A program made the translations under genes and the position numbers. A stretch of DNA of 64,000 nt from Ehrlichia japonica (GTDB lineage: Bacteria > Pseudomonadota > Alphaproteobacteria > Rickettsiales > Anaplasmataceae): the NCBI RefSeq assembly GCF_000632845.1, contig NZ_CP007474.1:806001-870000 (forward strand). The letters run 5' to 3'. A model generated the notes under the pieces. It worked only from the letters and a program-made list of their open reading frames with translations, had not been told where the DNA came from and did no database searches. Shown in pieces: positions 21,122 through 32,603 of this stretch (its first letter is position 1; every line of letters starts with the position of its first letter).

Positions 21122-21788
21122 AATCAACAAAAATATAGTGCTTATCTTATAGAAAATGTTATCTCACTATCATCTTATTCATATATAAAATACAAAAGCA
21201 TATAACACTTCTAAAGTTCTACAATTAATAATGGAAGCATGTAACATATTATATTTATGCCATAACAGAATACATAATGTAGATTTATACGCGAACATAT
21301 CATTTGAATTTAAATATTCACTTTCAAATGTATGAACAATAACCCTTTAGTATTATGGTATGGTATATATGCATAATAACAGTAGTAGTACACACTAAAA
21401 TTCCTATATATAATTTTATTTATTATAATAACCTTAATACCACACTTTCTCACACATTATGTTATCTATTATAACAAAACTAACAATATACAGGATTGTT
21501 TCCATCACTACTATATTATCAAAGACAACTTCTATCTATACTTCAACTGATTAACAATAACCTAATGTCCTATATTACATAAATAATCTAGTATATCCTG
21601 AAATCCCTGCACTTAATATATCATCTATCTTAATAACTTCAGTACTACACCGTTTTACAATACATTGTCCTTAATTACAGGAAAACCTACACACTCCCTA
21701 ACTAAAGAGATTCCTGTATTATGACTCATATTAAGTATGATTTGCATGCAATATAATTTTTGGTATAACTTTATATTTTAATTACATG
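21122..21788. other. Convergent spacer capsid gene / sucA
   Basis: About 670 bp of AT-rich sequence. I see no coding sequence, RNA gene or strong repeat. Missing GTA genes (g6-g12) are not visible as remnants by eye. Confidence 0.5.
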
Positions 21789-24527
21789 CTAACTCAATAC
21801 ACGCAATAAGATATCATTCTGTTCTTTATTATGTATACTTGTATATCCAACTGCAGTAGAAGCAGAAGCAAGACGAGAAATACATACTGCTTGCTTAGAC
21901 TTTACATTAATTATCATTAAAACTTTTTCAATATAATTACGAACAAACACCCACGCTCCCATATTCATTGGCTCTTCTTGACACCAAACTACCTCTGCAT
22001 TTTGATAATTTTTTAACTCATTTGCTAATTGCTTCTCTGGAAAAGGATAGTACTGTTCTAAGCGTATTACTGCTATATCATCTATTTTTCGTTGGTCTCG
22101 AGCCTCAATAATATCAAAATACACTTTACCACTACATATTATAACTTTGCGGATCTTATCACTACTACATAATGAAGATACTTCACCAATCACAGGAACA
22201 AAAGATCCAGTAAAATCAGATAATTTAGATACTGCCATCTTATGACGTAATAAAGACTTAGGAGTAAACACAACAAGAGGCTTACGAAAATCCCTGCATA
22301 TTTGCCTACGTAATACATGAAAATAATTTGCAGGAGTTGTACAATTTACAACTTGCATATTATCTTCCGCACATAACTGTAAATATCTTTCTATTCTCGC
22401 TGAACTGTGCTCTGGTCCTTGACCTTCATATCCATGAGGGAGTAATAACACTAACCCACTACAGCGTAACCATTTAGTTTCCGCAGAAGAAATAAATTGA
22501 TCAATTATAATCTGTGCACCATTTGCAAAATCACCAAACTGACCTTCCCAGATAACTAAAGTTGATGGAGAATCAGTACTATACCCATATTCAAATCCCA
22601 TAACTGCATATTCTGATAACGGACTATTAATCACTTCAAAATTTGCCTGTGGTACACCTAAATTATTTAAAGGAACATAAGAATTTCCTGTCATTTGATC
22701 TATTAATACTGCATGTCTATGTGAGAATGTACCTCTACCACAATCTTGACCAGATAACCTTACTTTAACATTTTCTGATAATAAAGATGCAAAAGCTAAA
22801 GCTTCACCAGTCGCCCAATCAATATCTTTACCAGAAGACACCATATCAAAACGTGTCGATAATATCCTCAATATTTTTTTATTACCATTAAACTCTTTAG
22901 GAATATCCACCAAAGCATGAGCTAATTTTAATAATTCTTGTTCATCTACCCCTGTATCAGATAAATAATCTGCAAAATTACCAGGAATAGGTCTTCTGAA
23001 ATTGGCCCAATTTCCTTTTAACCAATCAGCTTGATCAGGAACATAACTTTCTGACTGCACAAATTCTTCATTAAGCACATTATTAAATCTAGCTTGCAAA
23101 ATTTTGAATTCTTCCTCTGTAATGACATTTTCATTGATTAATTGCTCTTTATAAAGCTTCATAGGAGTCTTATGCTTCATAATACGATCATACATGATAG
23201 GTTGAGTAAATAAAGGCTCATCCCCTTCATTATGTCCATAACGGCGATAGCATACTATATCAATTACCACATCTTTATTAAACTTTTGCCTATACTCTAC
23301 AGCTAAATTAATAGCTGTTAATACATCCTCAGGAGAGTCCCCATTTACATGAAAAACTGGAGCATCTATTGATTTTGTTATATCTGAACAATAAAAAGAA
23401 GATCTAGAATCTTTCAGATCTGTTGTGAACCCTATTTGATTATTGACTATTATATGAATTACCCCACGAACTTTATATCCTCCCAAATCACTCAAAGTTA
23501 ATGTCTCTGCAACAACACCTTGACCAATAACAGAAGCATCTCCATGTACTAATACCCCAAGTATAGAAGATTTATCACACTCTTTTAATACATCTTGTTT
23601 TGCTCTAATTTTTCCCATAACAACTGGATCAACAGATTCTAAGTGGGAAGGATTAGGACATAAAGACAAATGTACAGCTTTATCAGGAGATAATTGACGA
23701 TCAGAAGAATAACCTAAATGATATTTAACATCACCAGAAACATCTACATCTTTTGGATATGCAGTTCCCCCTTTAAATTCATATATCATAGCTTTATATG
23801 GCTTCTTCATGACTTTTGTTAATACGCTTAATCTACCACGATGAGACATACCAATAACTATTTCACGAAAATTAAACACAGTTGATAAATCAATTATTTT
23901 CTCTATAGCAATAACTAAAGAATCTCCACCTTCTATAGAAAATCTTTTGTATCCTGGATATTTAGTATGTAGAAACTGCTCAAAACACTCCACTTCCATC
24001 AGGTGCTGTAATATTTTCTTCTTGTCATCATTTGATGTACTGCTATAAAAACCCTCAATCTTGTTCTGTAACCACATCCTTTCTTCATGATTCCTAATAT
24101 GCATAAACTCATAGCCAAGTTTATTACAATAAATGGATTTTAAAGTATTAATTATATCACCTATAGTAGGGTTACTTAATCCCAAAACAGAACTAAATGT
24201 AGAAGAAGGCTTTATATCATTCAAGTCAATATACTTATTATAATCTAAATCATCAGCTACATGTAATTTTAAAGGATCTAAATCAGCAACAGTATGCCCA
24301 TAAGACCTAAAAAAATTTAATAATTCCACAACTTTAGCATTATGACTATCAATGACATTAACACTATTTGATTGATTAACAGCATCAATACTTTCTGGAG
24401 AATGCAAGCTATTCGAAAAAAAATCACGCCATCCTAAAGAAACAGAATTACTATCCTTTTGATAGCGCTTATAAATATCTTCTATAACATCTACATTATC
24501 AGTAAATAAACAAGTTACATCTTTCAT
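21789..24527 (-). CDS. sucA: 2-oxoglutarate dehydrogenase E1 component
   Basis: Thiamine-diphosphate-dependent decarboxylase of the 2-oxoglutarate dehydrogenase complex in the TCA cycle. It has 912 residues from the ATG at 24527 (MKDVTCLFTDNVDVIEDIY), which fits the family better than a TTG that would add nine residues. It shows the SucA N-terminal motif ELLNFFRSYGHTVADLDPL, IGMSHRGRLSVL, the ThDP motif GDASVIGQGVVAETL..NNQIGFTT, RRYGHNEGDEP and the transketolase C-terminal block GPEHSSARIERYLQLC. SucB and Lpd are not in the window. The gene interrupts the GTA-like cluster on the opposite strand. Confidence 0.97.
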   Translation of the reverse strand: MKDVTCLFTDNVDVIEDIYKRYQKDSNSVSLGWRDFFSNSLHSPESIDAVNQSNSVNVIDSHNAKVVELLNFFRSYGHTVADLDPLKLHVADDLDYNKYIDLNDIKPSSTFSSVLGLSNPTIGDIINTLKSIYCNKLGYEFMHIRNHEERMWLQNKIEGFYSSTSNDDKKKILQHLMEVECFEQFLHTKYPGYKRFSIEGGDSLVIAIEKIIDLSTVFNFREIVIGMSHRGRLSVLTKVMKKPYKAMIYEFKGGTAYPKDVDVSGDVKYHLGYSSDRQLSPDKAVHLSLCPNPSHLESVDPVVMGKIRAKQDVLKECDKSSILGVLVHGDASVIGQGVVAETLTLSDLGGYKVRGVIHIIVNNQIGFTTDLKDSRSSFYCSDITKSIDAPVFHVNGDSPEDVLTAINLAVEYRQKFNKDVVIDIVCYRRYGHNEGDEPLFTQPIMYDRIMKHKTPMKLYKEQLINENVITEEEFKILQARFNNVLNEEFVQSESYVPDQADWLKGNWANFRRPIPGNFADYLSDTGVDEQELLKLAHALVDIPKEFNGNKKILRILSTRFDMVSSGKDIDWATGEALAFASLLSENVKVRLSGQDCGRGTFSHRHAVLIDQMTGNSYVPLNNLGVPQANFEVINSPLSEYAVMGFEYGYSTDSPSTLVIWEGQFGDFANGAQIIIDQFISSAETKWLRCSGLVLLLPHGYEGQGPEHSSARIERYLQLCAEDNMQVVNCTTPANYFHVLRRQICRDFRKPLVVFTPKSLLRHKMAVSKLSDFTGSFVPVIGEVSSLCSSDKIRKVIICSGKVYFDIIEARDQRKIDDIAVIRLEQYYPFPEKQLANELKNYQNAEVVWCQEEPMNMGAWVFVRNYIEKVLMIINVKSKQAVCISRLASASTAVGYTSIHNKEQNDILLRVLS

Positions 24528-25320
24528 GTTTTCACCATTTTTAAATTTTAACAAATTTAAAGCTATTACAAAAGTTCATATCACTTAAAAAAGTATTTAT
24601 GATAATAAAAAAACTACCAACTGTATACAGTACTACAAAATTCTGTGGCACTATAAAATTCAACAGTATATTTATTTATTGTACTACAGACATTAACCCT
24701 CACACTATTAATTTTAAACTTCCAACCAGTACTACAAATGTTTTTCCAATTTACAAATTACTCACAATAATAGAATTATCATTTCCTTTATCAGTGTTAT
24801 AGAACACTATTGTATAATAATAAACACAATACACCTCTCATTTTCTAAAATTATGAGATTTTTACTAAAACTTACTCATGATACTTATTATCGCTTAAAT
24901 ACAGAATAATTTAAAGTTAAAAAAAATCATTAGAATACTTATTGTAGCAAACTACAATTAGTCATGTTGCAACATTACAAAAATAATTTAAGTATTTGAT
25001 ATAAATATTATCATATAGTAAACTCATTTATATCCTAAATTATTAGAATATGCTTGATAGATCAATTTACTTCTGCTATATTTAGGGAAAGTGACTTCTT
25101 ATTGTTCCAAATCAGCGTTCACATCTTTAGAATTACACATTCGCTTATATTTCTTTTTACAGGTTTTGGTTTAACGTGCTTAATTTTCCAATATAAAAGC
25201 TTCTTTGCTGATTTTTCATAATTTTTAAATTATTAAAATAACACCACATAATACTTATTATGTACTATTCAATGTTAATTCCACAACAGCATTCTTTTAT
25301 TATTTTTAAAGACAAAACAT
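24528..25320. other. Divergent spacer sucA / GTA g13-like gene
   Basis: Nearly 800 bp between divergent genes. An open frame of 67 codons at 24599-24802 has no recognisable features and AT-driven composition, so I do not call it. No hairpin or repeat stood out. Confidence 0.5.
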
Positions 25321-26136
25321 ATGAGAAACATCAGTTCTAATTTAACACAACATTTATCATCTGAAGTTCTTACTATTGCACACTGTTTACAAATTACTTT
25401 GAAAAATAAAAAAATAATAGGACTGACCAACTTTGATCAAAACTTAGTTATAGACAACATAACTTATGAAACAACACCTGGATTAAATATAGATACATTA
25501 AGATACAATTCTATTTCTGGTAATAGCGCAAAAATAGACATCACTATAGACAGTAACACAATAAAAGAAGAAGAAATATTATCTGGATTATATGATTTTG
25601 CTAAAGTAAAAATATTTTTTGTAAATTATACAGATCTCACTCAAGGTAATGCGACATTATTTTATGGGAGTATTAATAAAATTACCGTAATCGATGATAA
25701 ATTCACGGCAGAAGTCAGTAGTATATTTAACACTTTATCGAAAAATGTCGGAGATTTCTTTTCATCTTCATGTCGAGCACAGTTCTGTGATAATAAGTGC
25801 AAACTAAATAAAGAAGCATTTACTGATATACACAGTATTACTAGAGTAATAAGCAACCAAGAATTCGAGTGTATTAACTTGATAAACATTGACAACTACT
25901 ACACATATGGATTAATCACATTCATTACAGGACAAAATAATAACTTAACACTGGAAATTAAATCTCACAATAAGTCGTATATAAAACTATACAATACCAC
26001 ACCATACAAAATCTCAATCAATGACAAATTCTCCATAGTTGCTGGTTGTGACAAAAGCTTCACTACATGCAGTAACAGATTTAATAACAGTAAAAATTTT
26101 CGAGGAGAACCACATATTCCTGAAATACATTTTTAA
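25321..26136 (+). CDS. GTA g13-like / phage DUF2163 tail-associated protein
   Basis: A 271-residue protein of the phage BR0599/DUF2163 family, equivalent to gene 13 of the Rhodobacter gene transfer agent, a tail-tip (distal tail/hub) component. The N-terminal half carries LCLQITLKNKK..GLTNFDQNL-type strands. The diagnostic C-terminal part has the cysteine pairs CRAQFCDNKCKLN and AGCDKSFTTCSNRFNN followed by FRGEPHIPE, the family ending. It lies upstream of the g15-like gene with about 310 bp between them. The NlpC/P60 peptidase gene (g14) expected between the two is missing. Confidence 0.85.
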   Translation: MRNISSNLTQHLSSEVLTIAHCLQITLKNKKIIGLTNFDQNLVIDNITYETTPGLNIDTLRYNSISGNSAKIDITIDSNTIKEEEILSGLYDFAKVKIFFVNYTDLTQGNATLFYGSINKITVIDDKFTAEVSSIFNTLSKNVGDFFSSSCRAQFCDNKCKLNKEAFTDIHSITRVISNQEFECINLINIDNYYTYGLITFITGQNNNLTLEIKSHNKSYIKLYNTTPYKISINDKFSIVAGCDKSFTTCSNRFNNSKNFRGEPHIPEIHF

Positions 26137-26449
26137 GCAACAATAAATATTAAACAGATATTATAAAAACAGTGGTAATAATTTTCTCATGACAGAAATT
26201 TTGAAAAATACATATAAAATATATGTACAATCAAATACTTAATACACTCATACTACCATACAGAACAGTTAGCCATAACAAAAAATAACTTTAAATCACT
26301 TATAGTTTTACACCTCTTAATATTTTATGAATCAATCCATAACACTAAATAAGTACTCACTTTTATATTACAAACATTCCTAAAAAATATCACATACCTA
26401 ATCAACACTTTCTCTAGTCAATTCTGAACTTTTTATAGGAGTTACACTT
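26137..26449. other. Spacer in place of GTA g14
   Basis: 313 bp with no coding potential seen, at the position where GTA clusters usually carry the g14 peptidase gene. It may be the eroded remains of that gene, but I see no residual motif. Confidence 0.45.
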
Positions 26450-29400
26450 ATGTCATTAATTATATTATCAACCATCGTTAATAGTGTAAAAGAATCCATA
26501 GAAAAACTCCTTTCAGCAGAATTAAGTAATATAACAAATCAAAACACACATCACCATTTTTTAGACAACAATATCCAAATTAAACACATACCAAAAATCA
26601 ATAATTTAAAGATTCAGACATCTATATATGGAAAAATGATTCCCATATTATACGGAACAATGCGCATCGCAGGAAATATAATATGGATAGATGAATTCAA
26701 AGTCACTACAGACAAAGATATAGTTATAAAAAACAGTCCAAACAAAAAATCTACAAGTCATAATTCTACAGAATATACATACCGTACAAGCTTGGCTATA
26801 GCAATATGTACAGGACACGTTAAAAAAATCTCAAAAATATGGGCTAACTCACAACTATTAGACTTAAACACATTAACATATAGATTTTATCAAGGTACAG
26901 AAGATCAAGAACCAGATCCACTAATACTAAAACTAATGGGTGATATCCCAGCATATCGTGGACTATCATACATAGTAATAGAAGATCTTTTACTAACAGA
27001 TTATAAAATTCCTAACTTTACATTCGAAGTAACAGCACAACCTACCAACCATAACTATCAAGAACACATCACACAAAAAATTAAAAGTATACATATTATA
27101 CCAGGATCCGGAGAATTCGCGTACGATACGAAAATACAAATGAAAGTTCCCCAACAAAAAATTGGCAAGCAATACATTCCCTATGGAGAAGCACAACAAA
27201 TTAATAACCACAGCAAACATCAAAAAGCAGATGCTTTAATTTCCCTAGATCAATTACAAGAAACTCTACCAAACATACAGTGGATATCTGTTATTGTAAA
27301 TTGGTACACAGATAGTTTAAATATCAAAGATTGCCATATTTATCCAGCTGTTGAATTCAAATTTGATGCCACTACAATACCTGACAATTGGTATGTAGCA
27401 GGAATGAACAGAGAGGCAGCAAGACAAATTTCTAGGTATAACACTGTATACAAAGGAACTATTAATGATAAATCTTTAGTTAGATATATTAATGAATTGA
27501 AAACACGAGGCTACAAAGTATTACTATATCCTATGCTCCTAGCGGACATTCAAGATACTCCATGGATAGGTAATCTCACTGGGGATATAGAATACATAAG
27601 CACATTTTTTAATAAGCAATACAATCCATTTATTAAGCACTATTATAATTTAACTAAATACGTAATAGATGCTCTTGTAATTGGCACAAGTTTTATTGGG
27701 TTAACAAGAATAAAAGACAAACATAACCATTATCCAGCAGTAGATGAACTGATGAAATTAGCAAATTATGTAAAAAATCAACCAGGTAATAACATTATTG
27801 TAACATATGCATCAGATTGGAGGGAATATCATTCTCATAACGGATATTATAATATGGATACACTATGGTCATCAAAAGATATTGATGTAATAGGCATAAA
27901 CGCATATTTCCCACTCACAGATATTCCCCAACCTATTGATGGATTCACAGAACAAGATATAATCAATGGATGGTATTCAGGAGAAGGATATGATTACCTA
28001 TATACTAACCCAGAAATAAAACAAGGCAAAATTCCATATATTGAAAACAATTATCAATATTCTTGGAAAAATATAGAGAAATGGTGGACACAACACCACA
28101 TTAATCCAGACAATACTACTACTTCTTGGATCCCAAAGTCAAAAAAGATATGGTTTACCCAATATGGATTTCAAAGTATAGATAACTGTACAAGTCAACC
28201 TAGTATATCTATAGATTATCAATACAATAAAAATCCGATATTTTCAAAAGGATATGTGGATTTTCGTGCACAAAAAATTGCAATAAATGGCACTATCAAA
28301 ACATGGGACAATTCTGATATAGTAGAACAAATGTTTCTTTGGGGATGGGATATAAGACCCTACCCTTATTTTCCTCAATTAAAAACTATCTGGGAAGATT
28401 CAAAAAATTGGCAAATCGGCTATTGGATACAAGAGAAACTATCATTACTTGAAATATCTCATATAATTTACGATTTACTAAAAAGTACAGGGTTACAGAA
28501 TAATCAAATAAAAATAGAAGATCTACACAATACAATAGATGGATATATAATTACTGAAAGACAATCTATAAAATCCATATTAAATGTACTAAAAGACTTA
28601 TATGATTTTGAGATAGTAGAACAAGATAATAAATTAGCTATTATTGAAGAAAACCAACTAGCTCAATATGACATTCCATCGGATGACATCCTATCTAATA
28701 ATAAAAGCAATACTCAAAAAATTACCAAAACAAACTCATTAAATTTAATTAATAGTATCAACTTTATGTACATTAACAAAAATCATGAGTACAACGTAAG
28801 TTCACAGCGTATCAAAATACCTTATTCCCAAGACACAACAATACAAACTATTCAAGTTCCAATTGTATTAAACGACAACCAAGCAAAAACTATAGCTGAG
28901 AATATCTTAAATAAAAAATCAAATAATAAATACAATTTCTATCTTACACTTCCAATAAAATATGCTTGGCTTAACATTAGTGATATAATTCAAGTACAGT
29001 ATAATGATGCTTTATACAAGATAAAAATTACAGATATTTACCTACAAAATATTTCAATTAGTATAGAAGGAGTAATCTATAATAATTCATTTCCTACTCA
29101 ACATTTTACTCCAAACAACAATTTTAACAGTCATTTTGACAAAGGTAATGCAGAAGATCCAGTACATATCTTCGATTTACCATGTATTCACAATATAGAC
29201 AATATACTATATTTTGCGATCACTAGAATCAAAACAAATTGGGAAGAAAGCATTCTTTATTCATACGAAGAAGGAGATGAGCACTACAAAGATGTTCTAC
29301 CCATAGATACGGAAGCAACTACTGGAATTATTATTAATAGCTTAAATATAGGTCCAATAGCTATACCAGACCAAGCAAGCAAAATAACAATTCTTTTAAA

Positions 29401-30061
29401 AACAGGACAATTATATTCAATTGAATCTTTATTTATAAATAACAATAGTAATCTAGCATTAGTTGGAAATGAAATAATTCAATTTCAAAATGTTAAACAA
29501 ATCAGAGAAAATACATATCAACTAAGCTACCTGCTTAGAGGAAGATTTGGAACAGAAAGATACATTGCTCAACATCAGAAAGAAGAATTTTTCACATTAT
29601 TAGATAATCTTCCTTCCTTAAAAATTAACCAATCACTAATTAATAAATCCTTGATATACAAGGTAATATCTAAAAAATCCATATCTTATACTAAACAATT
29701 TACATATACATACTATGCAAATAATTTGAAACCATTACCTGTAATACATGTAAAAGGCAACCGTGATATATACAATAATCTAACAATCACTTGGACAAGA
29801 AGAGCACGCATCAACGGAGAATGGAACGATAATACTGACACACCTATAGATGAAAAATTCGAAAGTTATGATATTGAGATCTTAAACAACCAGAATATAG
29901 TAACACGTACAATTACAGTAAAAGATGATAGTAGAACATTCATATACTCTGCCGAACAACAGAAAATAGATTTCAATGTAATACAAGAAAAAATTAATGT
30001 TATAATATATCAAAACTCTAGTGTAATAGGTAGGGGCACAGCTTACAAAACTACTTTATAA
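26450..30061 (+). CDS. GTA g15-like tail fibre/host-specificity protein with TIM-barrel domain
   Basis: A 1203-residue homologue of gene 15 of alphaproteobacterial gene transfer agents. In order: an N-terminal tail-hub region with KMIPILYGTMRIAGNIIWID and YTYRTSLAIAICTG, the family motif IIPGSGEFAYDT (about residue 218), a glycoside-hydrolase-like TIM barrel (about 290-650; RYINELKTRGYKVLLYPMLLAD, NIIVTYASDWREYH, DVIGINAYFPLTD, KKIWFTQYGFQSID), a phage tail-3 domain (about 680-850), and a C-terminal beta-rich part with LSYLLRGRFGTE. A strong ribosome site (AGGAG at 26437) precedes the ATG. Length is nearly that of intact GTA proteins and no internal stops occur, so the gene is under selection. 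Confidence 0.88.
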   Translation: MSLIILSTIVNSVKESIEKLLSAELSNITNQNTHHHFLDNNIQIKHIPKINNLKIQTSIYGKMIPILYGTMRIAGNIIWIDEFKVTTDKDIVIKNSPNKKSTSHNSTEYTYRTSLAIAICTGHVKKISKIWANSQLLDLNTLTYRFYQGTEDQEPDPLILKLMGDIPAYRGLSYIVIEDLLLTDYKIPNFTFEVTAQPTNHNYQEHITQKIKSIHIIPGSGEFAYDTKIQMKVPQQKIGKQYIPYGEAQQINNHSKHQKADALISLDQLQETLPNIQWISVIVNWYTDSLNIKDCHIYPAVEFKFDATTIPDNWYVAGMNREAARQISRYNTVYKGTINDKSLVRYINELKTRGYKVLLYPMLLADIQDTPWIGNLTGDIEYISTFFNKQYNPFIKHYYNLTKYVIDALVIGTSFIGLTRIKDKHNHYPAVDELMKLANYVKNQPGNNIIVTYASDWREYHSHNGYYNMDTLWSSKDIDVIGINAYFPLTDIPQPIDGFTEQDIINGWYSGEGYDYLYTNPEIKQGKIPYIENNYQYSWKNIEKWWTQHHINPDNTTTSWIPKSKKIWFTQYGFQSIDNCTSQPSISIDYQYNKNPIFSKGYVDFRAQKIAINGTIKTWDNSDIVEQMFLWGWDIRPYPYFPQLKTIWEDSKNWQIGYWIQEKLSLLEISHIIYDLLKSTGLQNNQIKIEDLHNTIDGYIITERQSIKSILNVLKDLYDFEIVEQDNKLAIIEENQLAQYDIPSDDILSNNKSNTQKITKTNSLNLINSINFMYINKNHEYNVSSQRIKIPYSQDTTIQTIQVPIVLNDNQAKTIAENILNKKSNNKYNFYLTLPIKYAWLNISDIIQVQYNDALYKIKITDIYLQNISISIEGVIYNNSFPTQHFTPNNNFNSHFDKGNAEDPVHIFDLPCIHNIDNILYFAITRIKTNWEESILYSYEEGDEHYKDVLPIDTEATTGIIINSLNIGPIAIPDQASKITILLKTGQLYSIESLFINNNSNLALVGNEIIQFQNVKQIRENTYQLSYLLRGRFGTERYIAQHQKEEFFTLLDNLPSLKINQSLINKSLIYKVISKKSISYTKQFTYTYYANNLKPLPVIHVKGNRDIYNNLTITWTRRARINGEWNDNTDTPIDEKFESYDIEILNNQNIVTRTITVKDDSRTFIYSAEQQKIDFNVIQEKINVIIYQNSSVIGRGTAYKTTL

Positions 30062-30352
30062 ATTTCAGTAGCCACCATTACATATAATTCACATTACAAC
30101 AACCTATACAAATTTTATTCTTTTATATAAAAGAAAAAATACTTAAAATTTATCAAACCTATAGATATTTATTCTTAAAACTCCACTTAAAAAAATCTCA
30201 TGATCTAAAATACTTATCATTGCATGCAATCTTTATATGTTTTTGAGTAATAAGATTTCAATATGGCAAAAATATTGAATTTATAAACAAAAATAATATT
30301 TCTAACAGCTAAACTATAAATTAAATATGTTCTTTTCTACTCAATTAAATCC
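30062..30352. other. Spacer after g15-like gene, with an AT palindrome
   Basis: About 290 bp before the miaB duplication. 30118-30135 is a perfect 18-bp palindrome (TTCTTTTAT/ATAAAAGAA), 57 bp past the stop. It is AT-only, so weak as a terminator. Confidence 0.4.
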
Positions 30353-30537
30353 TTATACATATATGTAATCTACTCTATAATCAATTGACTGTGATAAATA
30401 TTCAGTAGTTTAACATAATAAAAATCATTGTGTTAATTCATTATATGCTTAACGGGATAAACGCAGTTATTTGTAAGGTTAATGCAAGGTCTATATATCA
30501 AGTCATATGGTTGTCAAATGAACGTTTATGACTCTTT
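30353..30537 (+). repeat. Tandem repeat copy 1: miaB promoter region and 5' end
   Basis: Direct duplicate of 30538-30725, with an offset of 180-187 bp because of a 7-bp indel. It contains the upstream region and the first 19 codons of miaB. From its ATG at 30482 it reads [19 protein letters not shown], then runs into the repeat junction and stops at 30568 after 28 codons. Confidence 0.9.
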
Positions 30538-30725
30538 ATACATATATGTCTACTCTATAATCAATTGACTGTGATAAATATTCAGTAGTTTAACATAATA
30601 AAAATTATTGTGTTAATTCATTAATCATTATATGCTTAACAGGATAAACGCAGTTATTTGTAGGGTTATGCAAGGTCTATATATCAAGTCATATGGTTGT
30701 CAAATGAACGTTTATGACTCTTTAA
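30538..30725 (+). repeat. Tandem repeat copy 2: intact miaB upstream region and 5' end
   Basis: Second unit of the duplication, continuous with the functional miaB gene. It differs from copy 1 by a 7-bp insertion (ATTAATC-type) and a few substitutions, including GGTTAATG changed to GGTTATG before the start codon. Confidence 0.88.
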
Positions 30726-31996
30726 TTATGGAAAACATAATCAAACCTCTTGGATTCACTGTAGTGAGTGAACCATCAGAGGCAGACATTGTAATATTAA
30801 ATACCTGTCATATTAGAGAGAAAGCTTCTGAAAAACTATATTCAGAATTAGGTAGAATAAGAAAAATACAAGAAAATAAAAACTTAACTATAGTAGTTGC
30901 TGGATGTGTAGCACAAGCTGAAGGAGAAGAAATATTTGAAAGAGCTCCATTTGTGGATATAGTTGTAGGCCCTCAGAGTATACATACACTCCCTGAACTT
31001 ATTATAAAAGCCCGTCGAATAAAAAAACAAGTTATCAACATTGATTTTCCTGTCATTTCAAAATTTGATGTAATACCAGTAGAAGAGTACACAAAAAATC
31101 AAGAAACCTCTGCTTTTATTTCAGTACAGGAAGGGTGTAATAAGTTTTGTACATTTTGTGTAGTTCCTTACACACGAGGAGAAGAATACTCAAGAACAGT
31201 AGAAGCAATATTTAATGAAGCACTTGTCTTATCAGACTCCGGAATAAAAGAAATAACCTTAATTGGACAAAATGTAAATGCATATCATGGAACATATAAA
31301 GGATGTGAATGGGATTTAGGAAAATTAATTCAGTATCTTGCAAAGATACCAAGCATAGAGCGTATAAGATATACAACATCACATCCACGCGATATGCATC
31401 AATCCTTATATGAAGCACATGGACTTGAAGCAAAATTAATGCCATTCATTCACTTACCAGTACAATCAGGATCAGATAGAATACTAAAGAAAATGAATAG
31501 AAGGCACACTGCTGAAGAGTATATAAATATTATCAATAATCTAAGAAAACAACGTTCTGACATTGCTTTCTCATCTGATTTTATAGTTGGATTTCCAGGA
31601 GAAACAGAAGAAGATTTTGAACACACAATACAACTAGTAAAAGAAGTAAAATTTTCACAAGCATACAGTTTTAAATATAGTCCAAGACCAGGAACACCTA
31701 GTGCAGAATATGCAAACCAAATACCAGAAGAGGTAAAATCTCAGCGCATTCTCAGGCTACAAGAACTATTACGAGAACAACAGATTGCTTTTAATAGAAA
31801 CATGATTGGTCAAACTTGTCCTGTACTATTTAGTAATAAGAAAGGAAAATTTGATAATCAAATCATAGGTAAAACTCCATATATGCAATCATGTTACATT
31901 AATACAGATAATCCAAGTCAGTTTTACAATAGTATCTCATGTATTAAAATAATAGATGCGCATCAAAATAGCTTAACTGGCATAGTTATTAATTGA
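30668..31996 (+). CDS. miaB: tRNA-2-methylthio-N6-dimethylallyladenosine synthase
   Basis: Radical-SAM methylthiotransferase modifying A37 of tRNAs that read UNN codons. It has 442 residues from the ATG at 30668 ([14 protein letters not shown]); an upstream in-frame ATG at 30632 would add 12 untypical residues. The N-terminal UPF0004 domain has Cys in [14 protein letters not shown] and VAGCVAQ (second iron-sulfur cluster). The radical-SAM motif CNKFCTFC (about residues 160-167) continues as [27 protein letters not shown] and [10 protein letters not shown] follow, then a short TRAM domain. The promoter and first codons are duplicated upstream, so a decoy start precedes the real gene. Confidence 0.96.
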   Translation: MQGLYIKSYGCQMNVYDSLIMENIIKPLGFTVVSEPSEADIVILNTCHIREKASEKLYSELGRIRKIQENKNLTIVVAGCVAQAEGEEIFERAPFVDIVVGPQSIHTLPELIIKARRIKKQVINIDFPVISKFDVIPVEEYTKNQETSAFISVQEGCNKFCTFCVVPYTRGEEYSRTVEAIFNEALVLSDSGIKEITLIGQNVNAYHGTYKGCEWDLGKLIQYLAKIPSIERIRYTTSHPRDMHQSLYEAHGLEAKLMPFIHLPVQSGSDRILKKMNRRHTAEEYINIINNLRKQRSDIAFSSDFIVGFPGETEEDFEHTIQLVKEVKFSQAYSFKYSPRPGTPSAEYANQIPEEVKSQRILRLQELLREQQIAFNRNMIGQTCPVLFSNKKGKFDNQIIGKTPYMQSCYINTDNPSQFYNSISCIKIIDAHQNSLTGIVIN

Positions 31997-32603
31997 TACA
32001 ATGCAATATTCTGCTACCAATATAGCTTTATACATAAGAAAGTTCTCCAAAGGTATACACAATCAACAGCATTTACACATTAAATAATAGACATATATAT
32101 CCAGTAGTTTACAGTTACCACCATGAAGCTTGCAATATAGCCTTGCAATAAAACTTTTTAAGGACATATTCAAACCCTTATAAATAGCATTATCTATGAT
32201 AAATAATGAACTCATATCTAACATGTTATAGTTGTTAACTGATGAAACAGAACATCCTTATCATTAACAGAATTTAATATATAACTCTATTTAAAAATTT
32301 TTTTTATCAAGTAATCTAAAATCTACCTAAAACTAGAACAGCTTTTCATACCTTATACATGAAATACTATAACAACATATACTAAATCCTGAATATACTG
32401 TTTAGTACAGCACAATACTTCATTAATAATAAAGTTCCTACATTTTTAGATAAACAATACTCTCTAACCACATACATAATAAATTTACATATAAAATCAC
32501 CTGTAAATTTACAACTTGATCTATGCTAATACACAACAATAACTTTTAACACTACACATACTATATAATTTAAGAAAAAAATCTTCCAAAAAACTACAAA
32601 ACA
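31997..32603. other. Convergent spacer miaB / MFS gene
   Basis: About 600 bp, AT-rich. No gene, RNA or clear repeat found. Confidence 0.5.

Noticed and set aside
24599-24802. 67-codon open frame between sucA and the g13-like gene
   Set aside because: No domain, no ribosome site, and composition matches the surrounding spacer.
19967-30061. Intact prophage
   Set aside because: No integrase, terminase, portal, lysis genes or attachment sites are visible, and a host TCA-cycle gene lies between the phage-like genes. GTA-type remnants fit better.
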